A stretch of 64,000 nt of DNA from Trichomonas tenax (taxonomy: Eukaryota; Parabasalia; Trichomonadida; Trichomonadidae). Location of the stretch: contig JALKBU010000069.1 of assembly GCA_023091735.1 (NCBI GenBank), positions 31,328 to 95,327 of the forward strand. Reading direction: 5' to 3'. This document shows positions 20,360 through 29,489 of the stretch, one piece after another. A program made the position numbers and the translations under genes. The notes under the pieces are model-generated. The model was given only the letters and a program-made list of their open reading frames with translations, was not told where the DNA came from and ran no database searches. Positions within the stretch are counted from its first letter, which is position 1; every line of letters starts with the position of its first letter.

Positions 20360-21054
20360 AGATAAGACAATGAATCTCATTTTATGGTCAAATGCATCAA
20401 CTGTAAAAATCACTTCCATGAATGAAGAATTTAGCTTTATGTAATGATGCGTGATTGAAAGAATCAAATTTTTATTCCGAATACACAAGACCTCATTGTA
20501 GGCTGTTCATAACAGAATCAGATTAAAGAATGAAGTCAAAATGTGATGAATAAATTTCATTCCACAAAGAGTGAATATTTAATAAATTGAGATATAAAAA
20601 GTTGATGTTTTCATATTCATTTACTTATGAATTTCACGATGCTAACATTTTTGTATTCTTTAGTATTTCATCGACTTCTAGAATTTAACAATTATCGATC
20701 CGAGAAAAAAAAACTAAAAAAAAAAAACACTCATACAACGGCATAGCATATCTGATAAAGATTCAAAGAATCAATGACAATGTATATACCATGATTCTTG
20801 ATATATAGGTCTAATATTTTTTATAAAGATATGCTTCATGTATTATAAGACTCTAAATGTGTTTGAAAATGAAAAATGAAAAAGATGAATGAAACATAAA
20901 GTGCCAAAAGTCAGATTATATTCACGTTTGAGAGAATTATTTTATTAAAATATTAACCTGTAATCGAAACACTCTTAATTGCAAAAATTGAGAGAAGGAA
21001 ATCCGTTATTTTTATATTTAAATATTGACACTTTTCCTGTCTCGATTTATAAAA

Positions 21055-22401
21055 ATGTCTGGCGGAATTCTCAACCAACCGGAGAGAGTTCTCAGCAGGA
21101 TATTCGAGCTTGTCAACAAGACCAGGGCTGAGTACGGTCTTCAGTCACTTATCTTCAGCAAAGAGCTTTCCTTCCTTGCTGGCACGCATTCAATCGACAT
21201 GTCTCGGCATGATGTGCCTGTTGGTCACGCGAACTACGCAGTGAGGGAGTCGCAGGTTCCACTTGCGCTGGCTTTTTCAGAAAATGTCGCGTCATGTGAT
21301 CCATGTGATGACCCAGGAAAGACAATAATGCTCTGCTGGCTGAAAAAAGCAACGAGCTTTTCGCGTATACAGGGCGATTACACACATACGGGTATCGGTG
21401 TCGCTGAAAATGCGAATGGAAATTGGTTTTGTACGCAAATATTTGCAACATTTAAAGCAAAGATATCCAAAAAGGATTCTATTCTTATATCAGGAAGATT
21501 TGTAAATTCAATTAGAAGAAAAAATCAAATGTCTCCACTGATAATGTCAATTCCTCCAGCATCGACGCTTCTGGGTCTTAAAAGGAAAAACACAACTGTA
21601 CTGACGCAACTATCGCCGTCTTCAGTCAAAAGTTTGTTCGATGAATGCATAGAAGCTAATTTTATTTACGAATCAATTCCAAAATCAGAAATTCCGCCAA
21701 TTGAAGATTTTCTTAAGATTATTCAAGACAGCAAAACATATACGAAAGTGATTCTTAAAGAATACACACATGTTTCATTTTTAGTTGATTCAATCAATGA
21801 AAAAGAAGTTGGCTGCGCTTTGCTTTTAGCAAACTGCAATTACATTAAAGTTAAAATACCGAAAATTTATATGACATATCCATTTGCCTGCAAGATATTA
21901 CATTATTTAAATGATTATAGAAAATACAAAGGAAGAAAGCCAGTTATTATCTCACTTCAATGGTGCGAATTGGCGCAGAGATACTGCGATAAATTATGCA
22001 AAAAAGAAACCGACATGGAAACGAGAAAGATTCAATCTAAAATACACAGAATGTTTCCATCTGCTCGAGTTAATGTCGGCGTGTATTTAATCCCATGGAC
22101 GCAAGACCCAGTCCAAGAGATTTTCTTGATGTGGATTTCACACTCAATTGGGAAGCAAATCATGTTAGAGGATGATTTTAAAACTCTTGGATTTGGAATT
22201 CAAGCAGAACCAAATTTGTTTATTTACACGACAAGAATTATTGGATATAAGGATGTTTCTCCAGATAAGTTGAATGATGAATATTTTGCAACGAAAGGAA
22301 GAAAAGAACTCAAGCTTGGCAATCTTACTTCAGATGAGGATGAAGAGAGTGGTTATAGAAGCTCCTTCGTTCAAATGCCAAACTTCAATGTTTTTAATTG
22401 A
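21055..22401 (+). CDS. Double CAP/SCP-domain protein without signal peptide
   Basis: From the first real ATG at 21055 (MSGGILNQPERV) the product has 448 residues. Residues 1-140 form a CAP (CRISP/antigen 5/PR-1) domain: helix LSRIFELVNKTRAEYGLQSL, the SLIFSKELSFLAGTHSIDM core with cavity histidines (HSIDMSRHD, VGHANY), and the late strands HTGIGVAENANGNWFCTQIF. Residues about 285-410 form a second, weaker CAP-like domain (LHYLNDYRKYKGRKPVIISL, LAQRYCDKLC, TLGFGIQAEPNLFIYTTRI). The linker is unassigned and the tail is acidic. CAP proteins are usually secreted, but neither a signal peptide nor a membrane helix is present, so location is unclear. Upstream in-frame codons lack an ATG. Confidence 0.78.
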   Translation: MSGGILNQPERVLSRIFELVNKTRAEYGLQSLIFSKELSFLAGTHSIDMSRHDVPVGHANYAVRESQVPLALAFSENVASCDPCDDPGKTIMLCWLKKATSFSRIQGDYTHTGIGVAENANGNWFCTQIFATFKAKISKKDSILISGRFVNSIRRKNQMSPLIMSIPPASTLLGLKRKNTTVLTQLSPSSVKSLFDECIEANFIYESIPKSEIPPIEDFLKIIQDSKTYTKVILKEYTHVSFLVDSINEKEVGCALLLANCNYIKVKIPKIYMTYPFACKILHYLNDYRKYKGRKPVIISLQWCELAQRYCDKLCKKETDMETRKIQSKIHRMFPSARVNVGVYLIPWTQDPVQEIFLMWISHSIGKQIMLEDDFKTLGFGIQAEPNLFIYTTRIIGYKDVSPDKLNDEYFATKGRKELKLGNLTSDEDEESGYRSSFVQMPNFNVFN

Positions 22402-23064
22402 TAGATATTTGCGAATTTACTGTTATTAATCATGTATTTTTAATAAATCTGTTATATTTATGTTCAACTCATAGCATTTTCAGCTCACAAAGCAAAATAA
22501 CATTTTTCTTAACAAAATAATCTGAAAGTGTTGTTCTTATATAGGAAAACAACATTGCCATATAATAGCACTGATTGGTAGGATAGATATATTTAAATAG
22601 CAAAGATGGTTCCCAATGAAAACAAGATTATAATTAAGATTCATTTAATCATTAGAATCGACTTTGTAATACTTTATGCATATCATATAGTTGACGAGTA
22701 TGATCATGTAATGAGGAATGTATTGTTTAGAAGCGAATATTATATTTTGATGCCATTTTATTTCTTCTTATTTAGAGGCCAGTTCGAAAATTCATTCCAT
22801 AAAAGAATGAATTACATCGATTAAAGTCATTATTTTTATCCAATTCCATAACTTTGAATTTGGAAAAAATATATTCCAAATAGAAATGCTATATCTATCA
22901 ACAAAAAGTGAATCTTATATAAATTTAAAGCTAGACATGAAATATTACAGAATAATATAAAAATTTGATCAAATTTCTCAACACTGAGCGTCTCTAAACC
23001 ATATAAAGGACTTTCCTGTGAGCAAAAATCCACAACCTGTTAAAGTTCAAAATCATTATTATAA
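22402..23064. other. AT-rich intergenic region
   Basis: A 72-codon frame at 22606-22824 (MVPNENKII...) starts with ATG but is built of AT-rich codons and has no known features. It is not supported as a gene. TCATTATTATAAATG just before 23065 is a good initiator for the next gene. Confidence 0.4.
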
Positions 23065-23829
23065 ATGACAACTGCATTGAATGATGGTTTATTTTCAGAA
23101 GTTGAGTCCAGCTCAGTCTTTGTTATGCTGCGTTCCACGCCACCTGGAACAGCACCGATTAAAGTGAAAATCGAGTACTTTGCTCCATTAATTTGCTTCC
23201 TTTTGGTTATGCTCTATTTAATTAATGGATTATTCTACTTCTGGCAGGGACGATACATAGGATATATACCATCACCATCTGAAATATCGACCGACTCTTA
23301 TCAAATTCATCTAGCTTCTACGATTTATCCGTTGTGCGGCGTTATCCTTTCATTATTGTTAACTCTCCGTGCATCTTACATCGACCTTGCTGCTAAGACA
23401 CAAATATTGCACGCTCGTATTCTTCGTTTCTTGTCAATATTTATTTCAATAACTTTAATTTTCTGCGGATGTTTCTCTGTTGCCGACAACAAGTTTATTC
23501 ATAACTTTTCATTCGTTATTCTCACAGCTTCATTAATTGTTTACGAGGTAACTTCGTTATTATTCCTCGTCAAAATTACTCCAATCGTTTTGACTGTGGC
23601 AAGAGCAGTTATTTTGATTGGCATGTTGGGGCTGACAATATACATGCACGTTTTGAATCGTGGAACAACAATTCAGGCTTTAAATCACTTTGCAATCAGC
23701 GAATATGTTGTTATTGCTTGTATCCTTCTTGTTTTGATCTCAATAGCATATGAACTCTCAAAGATCATCCTTGATATTGTTGTTATCCAAGATCCGAATT
23801 CAGTATATGAAGGTAATATTGAAAATTAG
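23065..23829 (+). CDS. Frag1/DRAM/Sfk1-like six-helix membrane protein
   Basis: The 254-residue protein has about six membrane helices. A lumenal loop after helix 1 carries YIPSPSEISTDSYQIHLAS, and helix 4 begins KFIHNFSFVILTASLIVYEV, with the His-Asn pair typical of the Frag1/DRAM/Sfk1 family. The last helix follows ISEYVVIACILL. Members include PGAP2 (GPI-anchor remodelling in the Golgi), yeast Sfk1 and autophagy-related DRAM. The specific role here cannot be told. The leader is about 12 bases from a TCATTAT initiator. The short tail QDPNSVYEGNIEN faces the cytosol if both termini are inside. Confidence 0.62.
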   Translation: MTTALNDGLFSEVESSSVFVMLRSTPPGTAPIKVKIEYFAPLICFLLVMLYLINGLFYFWQGRYIGYIPSPSEISTDSYQIHLASTIYPLCGVILSLLLTLRASYIDLAAKTQILHARILRFLSIFISITLIFCGCFSVADNKFIHNFSFVILTASLIVYEVTSLLFLVKITPIVLTVARAVILIGMLGLTIYMHVLNRGTTIQALNHFAISEYVVIACILLVLISIAYELSKIILDIVVIQDPNSVYEGNIEN

Positions 23830-23914
23830 AAAAATGTTATTTTAATTTTATTACTTAGGCGGTAAGTATATAAAAGAGCTATTTAATTTCGAAGTTGATT
23901 TATTTTTGCCAAAT

Positions 23915-23965
23915 TTTACATGACATAGATATATTTTACACGACATAATCTCAAATTACATGTCA
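23915..23965 (+). promoter_or_regulatory. Three TTTACATGACA-type motifs at 20-bp spacing
   Basis: TTTACATGACA (23915), TTTACACGACA (23935) and ATTACATGTCA (23955) are exactly 20 bp apart. They lie 47-97 bp before the ATG of the coiled-coil gene at 24012, in the same orientation as in the array before the VMA21-like gene. Confidence 0.6.
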
Positions 23966-24011
23966 ACAATAAATAGATTTGTTAAAGTGTACGTTTAAGA
24001 AAGAAATCTAA

Positions 24012-24605
24012 ATGAATAAAACATCCAAAAAGACAGTAAAGGGACAGAAATGCATCAAGAACCCACAAGAAATCAACGACATATTCTTCCAGAGAGCCTT
24101 TAGTTTACTATTTAATCAACTAAACAATGAAGAAGAACCAATTAATTTCATTTCTGTTCCACCAATGAAAGATAACGCGGAAGGAAAGGCAGAAGTCAAA
24201 AATTCATTCAATTCTCGTATTACTGAGATCAGAGTTAAGAGAAATTTCGAAAATAATGTGAATTCACATGATGAAGAAGAGAAAAAGCTCGAAAAGAGAA
24301 TGAAATCTCTTGAAAAGCAAGTAAAGAACAACAGTGATAGCATTGAAAGCGCATTTGAGAAAGAAGATGTTGCAAGACCAGAAATTCCAGCATACATCGC
24401 CCACGAGCAAGAAGATCAAGAAAAGCTCAGAACAAAACGTCGCTCAGAGAACAGAAAAGGCATTGACATTGCTAGCACAGTGAAACAGTTCGAGCAAAGG
24501 CTGAAAAATTCAGAAGAAGCAGGAAAAGAAAATGCACTCAAGCGTCGTTCTCGTCTTGAAGGTAGGAAGATCAAAGCACCACAGCCTCCTGCACCAAAAG
24601 AATGA
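24012..24605 (+). CDS. Charged coiled-coil protein, unknown function
   Basis: The 197-residue protein is highly charged. Residues 1-40 (MNKTSKKTVKGQK..., then IFFQRAFSLLFNQL) are the only partly hydrophobic part. Residues about 70-120 form a coiled coil (EEEKKLEKRMKSLEKQVKNN). About 125-185 is basic helical sequence rich in KRRS repeats, and the end is proline-rich (KIKAPQPPAPKE). No signal peptide, membrane helix or known domain is seen. It is accepted as real because it has an ATG start, protein-like composition, and a motif array upstream. Confidence 0.65.
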   Translation: MNKTSKKTVKGQKCIKNPQEINDIFFQRAFSLLFNQLNNEEEPINFISVPPMKDNAEGKAEVKNSFNSRITEIRVKRNFENNVNSHDEEEKKLEKRMKSLEKQVKNNSDSIESAFEKEDVARPEIPAYIAHEQEDQEKLRTKRRSENRKGIDIASTVKQFEQRLKNSEEAGKENALKRRSRLEGRKIKAPQPPAPKE

Positions 24606-24818
24606 AATCATAATAATCCCATTCAAATGATAAGTTTTGTTGTTAATAAATCATATAATTCATAGCAAACATTGTTTTAACTTGATTCAATCAAACTATT
24701 GCAGGATAATACAATAAACATGCTTTCGCAATGCTATATTTCGAAAGATAGAATATTCTTTGATAATTCTGAAAAATAAATTTCAATATGCCATTCAAAA
24801 ATAAAGAAATTACGAGTT

Positions 24819-24890
24819 GGGGGTGTGGCTCAGTGGTAGAGTGCGTCTTTAGCATAGATGAGGCCGGGGGTTCGATTCCCCTCACCTCCA
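24819..24890 (+). tRNA. tRNA-Ala (anticodon AGC)
   Basis: The 72-nt sequence folds as a full tRNA. The acceptor stem GGGGGTG/CACCTCC includes the G3:U70 pair that marks alanine tRNAs. The anticodon stem CGTCT/AGATG holds loop TTAGCAT with anticodon AGC. The T arm has the B-box GGTTCGATTCC, and the discriminator is A. No intron. A T run follows at once (TTTTT), a Pol III terminator. It reads GCU alanine codons. Confidence 0.96.
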
Positions 24891-25200
24891 TTTTTGCATC
24901 ATTAGTGAATAAAAGTGACAATTAATTTCTATTTTTTGAATGAAGAATTCTTTCTTCAATATGAATGTCGAGGAGCTAGAAATTCCTGATTAGTATAGAA
25001 TATAGATTGATTTTATGCGACACATGAATGAAAATCAGCTGTGATAAAAGTAAATTCAAAAAAAATATAATTATATGATATCTTACACTGATTGTGTTTT
25101 TTATATGATATGAAAGAGATTCTTCGTTTGCATTTGTGTTCAATGTAAGATCAAAGAATAAAAAGAAGCATGTATTGAAAGGAAAAAGTAACAAATAATT

Positions 25201-27675
25201 TTATAATTTCTCGATATATTGAAGAACAACATTAGCAGAGTCAGTTAAAAATGGTTTGTCTGAATGAATTGCCACGTTGATCAAGTTCTTCACGATTGGC
25301 CTGTTCAACATGACATTCACCTTCCGTCCGAAGCTCCTTATTATAGCTTCTAGCAGCAATATTCCCTCATAAAGAACATTTCCGTCAACTACATCGAAGC
25401 TTACGATTTTCTCGAAAACTCTGTAGAACTTGGAAACGCTCTTATCACCTCCAGGGAGATCTGCTAGAATCGGAACTATATTCTGATAACAATTGAGGAT
25501 GCCCAAGAAGTGATCTTCCTCGAGTAACGAAGAATGAACAGCTTCATCGAGCTCGGAAAGTAGGCGTTCGAGCCACTGATGGCAAGCAGGGACTGTACGC
25601 AATGCAACTTCACCAAGAGCAGAGAAAACTGTAGATTTATCCGCTTGGACTAACATATCTCGGTGTAATGCTTCAAATAAAGTTCCAATAATCTGTTCAT
25701 CGACTTCACCGAGAGAGCCGAAAACAGAATAAAGATCACCAACAAGGACAGATGTTGGTGCAATAAAATCATCAGTTGGGAGGCGCTGCATGACAAGATT
25801 CAAAACGACTTCCATATATGGACTGAAGTCGCCCTGAAGAGCGCGTGCAACAGCTCCAATAGCAGGAAGAATTTCTGTTGTGAGATCTGAGTTATGCATA
25901 TTAAGAAGGTTGAGGAGCATCTCCATGAGACGACAGCTATATTGAATCATCGCATGACCAATATTCATAACAATTGCTTGTATTGTTGAAATCAACCAGA
26001 TGTAATGGCTGATCGGATCCTTGGATGTTGCATTGCTCTGCATAAGTTGGTCGAGAGCATTCATGACGTTAACCAAGAGATTGTTGTATGATTCGACAAT
26101 ATTCATTGGTGTTTGAGCTATCAAACGATTCAAAGCTCCGTAGGCAGCGCTGATACTCTCCTGCCCATATAGTGTAGCGGTGCGCATGAAAACAAGTGCA
26201 AGCTGATCAAAGTTTGCAGATAATATTGTTGTTTCCTCTTCTGGAGAAAAATTACCGAAAACATTACCAAGGAGCCAGCAGCTTCTTGTATATATTGGAC
26301 ATGATGATGTCATCACATTTGTAACTTTTGTGATAATTAATGCAAATCTTTCTTCATCTTGTGAAAGATCAGGAATCTGTTCACACATGATTCCAAGAGA
26401 CCACATCGCAATGTTCACAATATGAGTGACAGAATCTTCAAGCAAGCTCGTAAACACGTTAAATGTTTCTAAAATCGTTTCTGTGTTGATGAAACAGTCC
26501 ATGCGTGTGGAGGCCAGAAGGAACAGAGCTGAAGTGTATCTAAGTCTCCAGTCATTATCTGATATATTATCTTTAACAAATGCGATAAGAGGTTCAAGGC
26601 AGTCTTCGCCGACAGCTTGAGTGAGAGCAACGAGACAATTGAAAGCTGCGCTTCCTGGCTCTCTTTCTAAGTCTGAATCTATTTCTAATGGGTCGAATGA
26701 CGCGATTGTTGTTGCAAGAGGCTCGAAGAAGTTAGCAAATGCCTCCCTCGAATAGCACTTATCGATATTATCGCTTCTCATGTTTCTTTCCTTTTCGACT
26801 TTACCAACAATTTGCCACAAAATGCAAGATTCGATTATTCTATTTTCATTTTCCGATTGCATATCTGCTTCTGTTATATGGAATATAGTTTCCATGTATT
26901 CCTCGAACAAAACGAAGTGTTTCTCGAGTAAATTTTCTAATATCTTATATCCATCCAAGAAAAGTTCCTCATGTTGGATGTAATCGAAGAGAATGTGCAT
27001 TAAATCCTCTTTCGACTGCTGGAACGAAAATACTCTGTAAAAGAAGTCTGTCGCATTTGTTAAAGTATTAACAACGATTCTTAACGATTTTTCAAAAAAC
27101 GGATTGCGCATAATAGTCAAAAATAGGTTAAATATCGAAAGTGTTAAGCCGTGAAGCGATGTTATCTGTTTAATGTTGATTCCTTCTTTCATTTCATTAA
27201 TTTTTTCAACAAAATACTCGATAGTATACAAGGCTGCATTTTTCTGGAACTCTACTTGTGATTCTGTTGTAATTTGTATGAGTTCATTGAATTGATCGAA
27301 ATATTGATTTTTGGATAATTCGACAGCGTAAAATACGCCCAAAAGATTGGATGCTTGTTGCGTTAAATCAGACGAACCTTCAAATATAGCGTTTGTAGCG
27401 GCAACACGTAAAAGCTCGTGGACTGAATTATCAAATTGGAACCAATAATCGACGAATTTTATCAATGCATTGATATCCCTCGGCACAATCTCCTTGTAGA
27501 GGAAAACTGCGCATACTTTTCTAGTAATTTCGGACTTTTCGGGCGATGCAAGATGATTTATAAGGGCGATCACGAAATTTAAGGGATCCTGCTCCTTAAA
27601 TTCTATCAGTTTACGCGTTGCCGTGTAATCTGTTGCATAATATTGGTCTAAAAGGACCTCTAAATTAAAATCCAT
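25201..27675 (-). CDS. Importin-beta (karyopherin beta-1)-like nuclear import receptor
   Basis: The 824-residue protein is helical throughout, made of HEAT-type repeats. It begins MDFNLEVLLDQYYATD, with an importin-N-like first region (ATRKLIEFKEQDPLNFVIAL), then CAVFLYKEIV and QQASNLLGVFYAVEL, which match the equivalent importin-beta helices (LAxxxLKN; vAsIAxiEL). Later repeats include PGSAAFNCLVALTQAVGED with an acidic stretch before it (EIDSDLEREP), as in importin-beta. The length (824) is close to the family's 860-880. It carries importin-alpha/cargo through the nuclear pore and is released by Ran-GTP. ATG 27675 is chosen because the open frame further up has only a TTG. An importin-alpha-like gene lies 1.8 kb away on the other strand. 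Confidence 0.85.
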   Translation of the reverse strand: MDFNLEVLLDQYYATDYTATRKLIEFKEQDPLNFVIALINHLASPEKSEITRKVCAVFLYKEIVPRDINALIKFVDYWFQFDNSVHELLRVAATNAIFEGSSDLTQQASNLLGVFYAVELSKNQYFDQFNELIQITTESQVEFQKNAALYTIEYFVEKINEMKEGINIKQITSLHGLTLSIFNLFLTIMRNPFFEKSLRIVVNTLTNATDFFYRVFSFQQSKEDLMHILFDYIQHEELFLDGYKILENLLEKHFVLFEEYMETIFHITEADMQSENENRIIESCILWQIVGKVEKERNMRSDNIDKCYSREAFANFFEPLATTIASFDPLEIDSDLEREPGSAAFNCLVALTQAVGEDCLEPLIAFVKDNISDNDWRLRYTSALFLLASTRMDCFINTETILETFNVFTSLLEDSVTHIVNIAMWSLGIMCEQIPDLSQDEERFALIITKVTNVMTSSCPIYTRSCWLLGNVFGNFSPEEETTILSANFDQLALVFMRTATLYGQESISAAYGALNRLIAQTPMNIVESYNNLLVNVMNALDQLMQSNATSKDPISHYIWLISTIQAIVMNIGHAMIQYSCRLMEMLLNLLNMHNSDLTTEILPAIGAVARALQGDFSPYMEVVLNLVMQRLPTDDFIAPTSVLVGDLYSVFGSLGEVDEQIIGTLFEALHRDMLVQADKSTVFSALGEVALRTVPACHQWLERLLSELDEAVHSSLLEEDHFLGILNCYQNIVPILADLPGGDKSVSKFYRVFEKIVSFDVVDGNVLYEGILLLEAIIRSFGRKVNVMLNRPIVKNLINVAIHSDKPFLTDSANVVLQYIEKL

Positions 27676-28659
27676 AATATTGGAATTCCTCAAAAAAATT
27701 TACTTAAAGAAGGGCAGTTCAAACCTTTCAATTTTTGTATTGGATGAATAACCCTCATTTATTGATTCTATCGTTCATTTTTAGTGCTTGGATTTTAAGC
27801 TTCAAAATAGAATATATGGCTCATGCAAATTCTAAACATCACATAATTATGGAGAAAATAATGATCGATTTTGATATTCTGATATTTTAGGTATTAAATG
27901 TTGTTTTCTTTATCCAAACTTTGTACTTAAGGTAAGAAAGTTTAGGTTAGCGAAACCCTTCATTATGAACGAATATTTTCATTTCATGGGCTTATTCTTG
28001 TTGTGCGTGTTACTAAAACTTAGAAATTGAGGAATTTAAAGCAAATATTTCCATGCGCTATCACTAGTACAACATGGGGTTGCTTGTAATTAGCTATCAC
28101 ATTTGTCAAAGTGATAGAAATATAAATTCAATCCTTTCAACAAGAAAAGTTCATGGTTTTGAAAATACTCTCATAATACAGGAATAAAAACAATGCGCAT
28201 AAGTGTCAAAGTCCCATCTTAATCAACACAAGCATAATATTAAACAAAAGAGCATATACCATTGCAGAGACGTTCTAAGACAGCAACAAAAAAGCATCAT
28301 TTTGGTAAAGCAGTTTGTAACAGAAAATGTTGTTTTCGATATGTCACGTATGAAATTTGCGAGAAATTTTTGAACCACTCAGTTGCTTGTTTGTTTTCAC
28401 CAGTAGCTTTGCAGTGATCGCAGGAGTATATGATTACATTTTAAATGCATCTATTTAATCTTTTTTATGGAAGATATTTCATGAATTAACTATATATTCG
28501 ATATTTTGTCTTATAACTCATATAATATATTCTATATAGTATTGCAAGTTTTTGCAAATTAAAGTTATCTTGAAATCTCACATATTTAATGCCAGAATAA
28601 CACAATAAAGTGAATGTCAAGTTATAACAGGGAGGCTCAACCATAATTTATTAATGAAA
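27676..28659. other. AT-rich intergenic region
   Basis: About 1 kb with no protein-coding or RNA gene supported. The importin-beta promoter must lie at its left end. Confidence 0.4.
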
Positions 28660-28770
28660 AGGGGCTTAGTACAACGGAAGTACATTGATAACATCAAGCA
28701 ATCTTCATTTCGAAGAAAATCTATGATATCCTATTATTCAAGGATCAGGGTTCGACTCCCTGAGCCCCTA
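28660..28770 (+). ncRNA. tRNA-like Pol III locus: intron-containing tRNA or unusual tRNA-like RNA
   Basis: The ends form a perfect 7-bp acceptor stem (AGGGGCT/AGCCCCT, then A). The D arm GTAC-AACGGAA-GTAC contains a perfect A box (TAGTACAACGG). The T arm CAGGG-TTCGACT-CCCTG contains a perfect B box (GGTTCGACTCC), and a T7 terminator follows at 28772. Between the D and T arms lie about 60 nt instead of about 22. A 38-nt intron would explain this. However, the predicted anticodon loop, AACATC after TTGAT, lacks the universal U33, and the best 3' stem TTCAA pairs in only four positions. The middle also folds into small hairpins (TTGAT-AAC-ATCAA; CTTC-ATTTC-GAAG). CAT would be the anticodon by position, but this is weak. 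Confidence 0.6.
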
Positions 28771-29474
28771 ATTTTTTTCTTTTTATATTATTAACAACTT
28801 ATTCATCAGATTGTTTCCAAATAATACTACGCATGTATATAAATCACATAAGAGTCTTCGGTTCTTCTAGAAACGTTGATGATTCCTTTCAGATATGAAA
28901 TTTATATAATATAACTTTTTTTCAAGCTATATAATATATGAAAAATTATAGATTTTATGTGCAGAATGGTTTCTTTTCTGTATGAGCAGCAAAATACGTT
29001 TTGCCTATGTTAGAATTAATATTTCAAGAAATCCATATTATGGATGATTAGAATTTATAAAGAGAAGATGCAAGTCTGTTCATTTGAATAGTTACTTATG
29101 ATATTGGGTTATATCTTAAGCTTGAAAACAAGAACGTTTAACAGGAATGTTCTAATTCATGTACTTGAATAGATGCTCATGAAGAGATGTTACAATTAAA
29201 TTTGCAGCATTCAGATACGTTGAGAAACAATTTTCAAATTGAAAATATAAAACATAGATCTTTCATTCACATGCCACAGCAGTCAGCATCAGACAGAGTG
29301 TCAATTGACTCAGTTTATGCCACCGAGTGAAAAACTAAATGCATAAATTAAACCAATTTAGATATAAAAAGTGCCAAAATGGGTTAAATTTTCATAGCTA
29401 TCGTTCATTTTGAAATGTTGGTGTTTTATAATTTCCCAGTACACGAAAATCGAAAATCAAAATCTAAAAGCGAT
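28771..29474. other. AT-rich intergenic region
   Basis: It holds the terminator of the tRNA-like locus at its left end and ATAAAAAGTGCCAAAATGGG near 29365, resembling other start-proximal AAAAAGTG(T/C)CA sites. No gene is seen. Confidence 0.4.
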
Positions 29475-29480
29475 TCAATT
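29475..29480 (+). promoter_or_regulatory. Initiator TCAATT of the importin-alpha-like gene
   Basis: CGATTCAATTTTTTTCTAG precedes the ATG at 29490. The presumed start base A29477 gives a 13-base leader. Confidence 0.55.
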
Positions 29481-29489
29481 TTTTTCTAG

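Larger units (their letters stand above)
19141..21054. other. Long AT-rich intergenic region
   Basis: About 1.9 kb without a supportable gene. It contains one TGACATGTAAA (19486-19496, reverse form of the dispersed motif), a 50-bp direct repeat described separately, and an A tract at 20705-20728. TTGACACTTTTCCTGTCTCG lies just before the CAP gene. Confidence 0.45.

Noticed and set aside
22606..22824. 72-codon gene MVPNENKII...
   Set aside because: AT-driven codons, no domain and no clear promoter. More likely chance.
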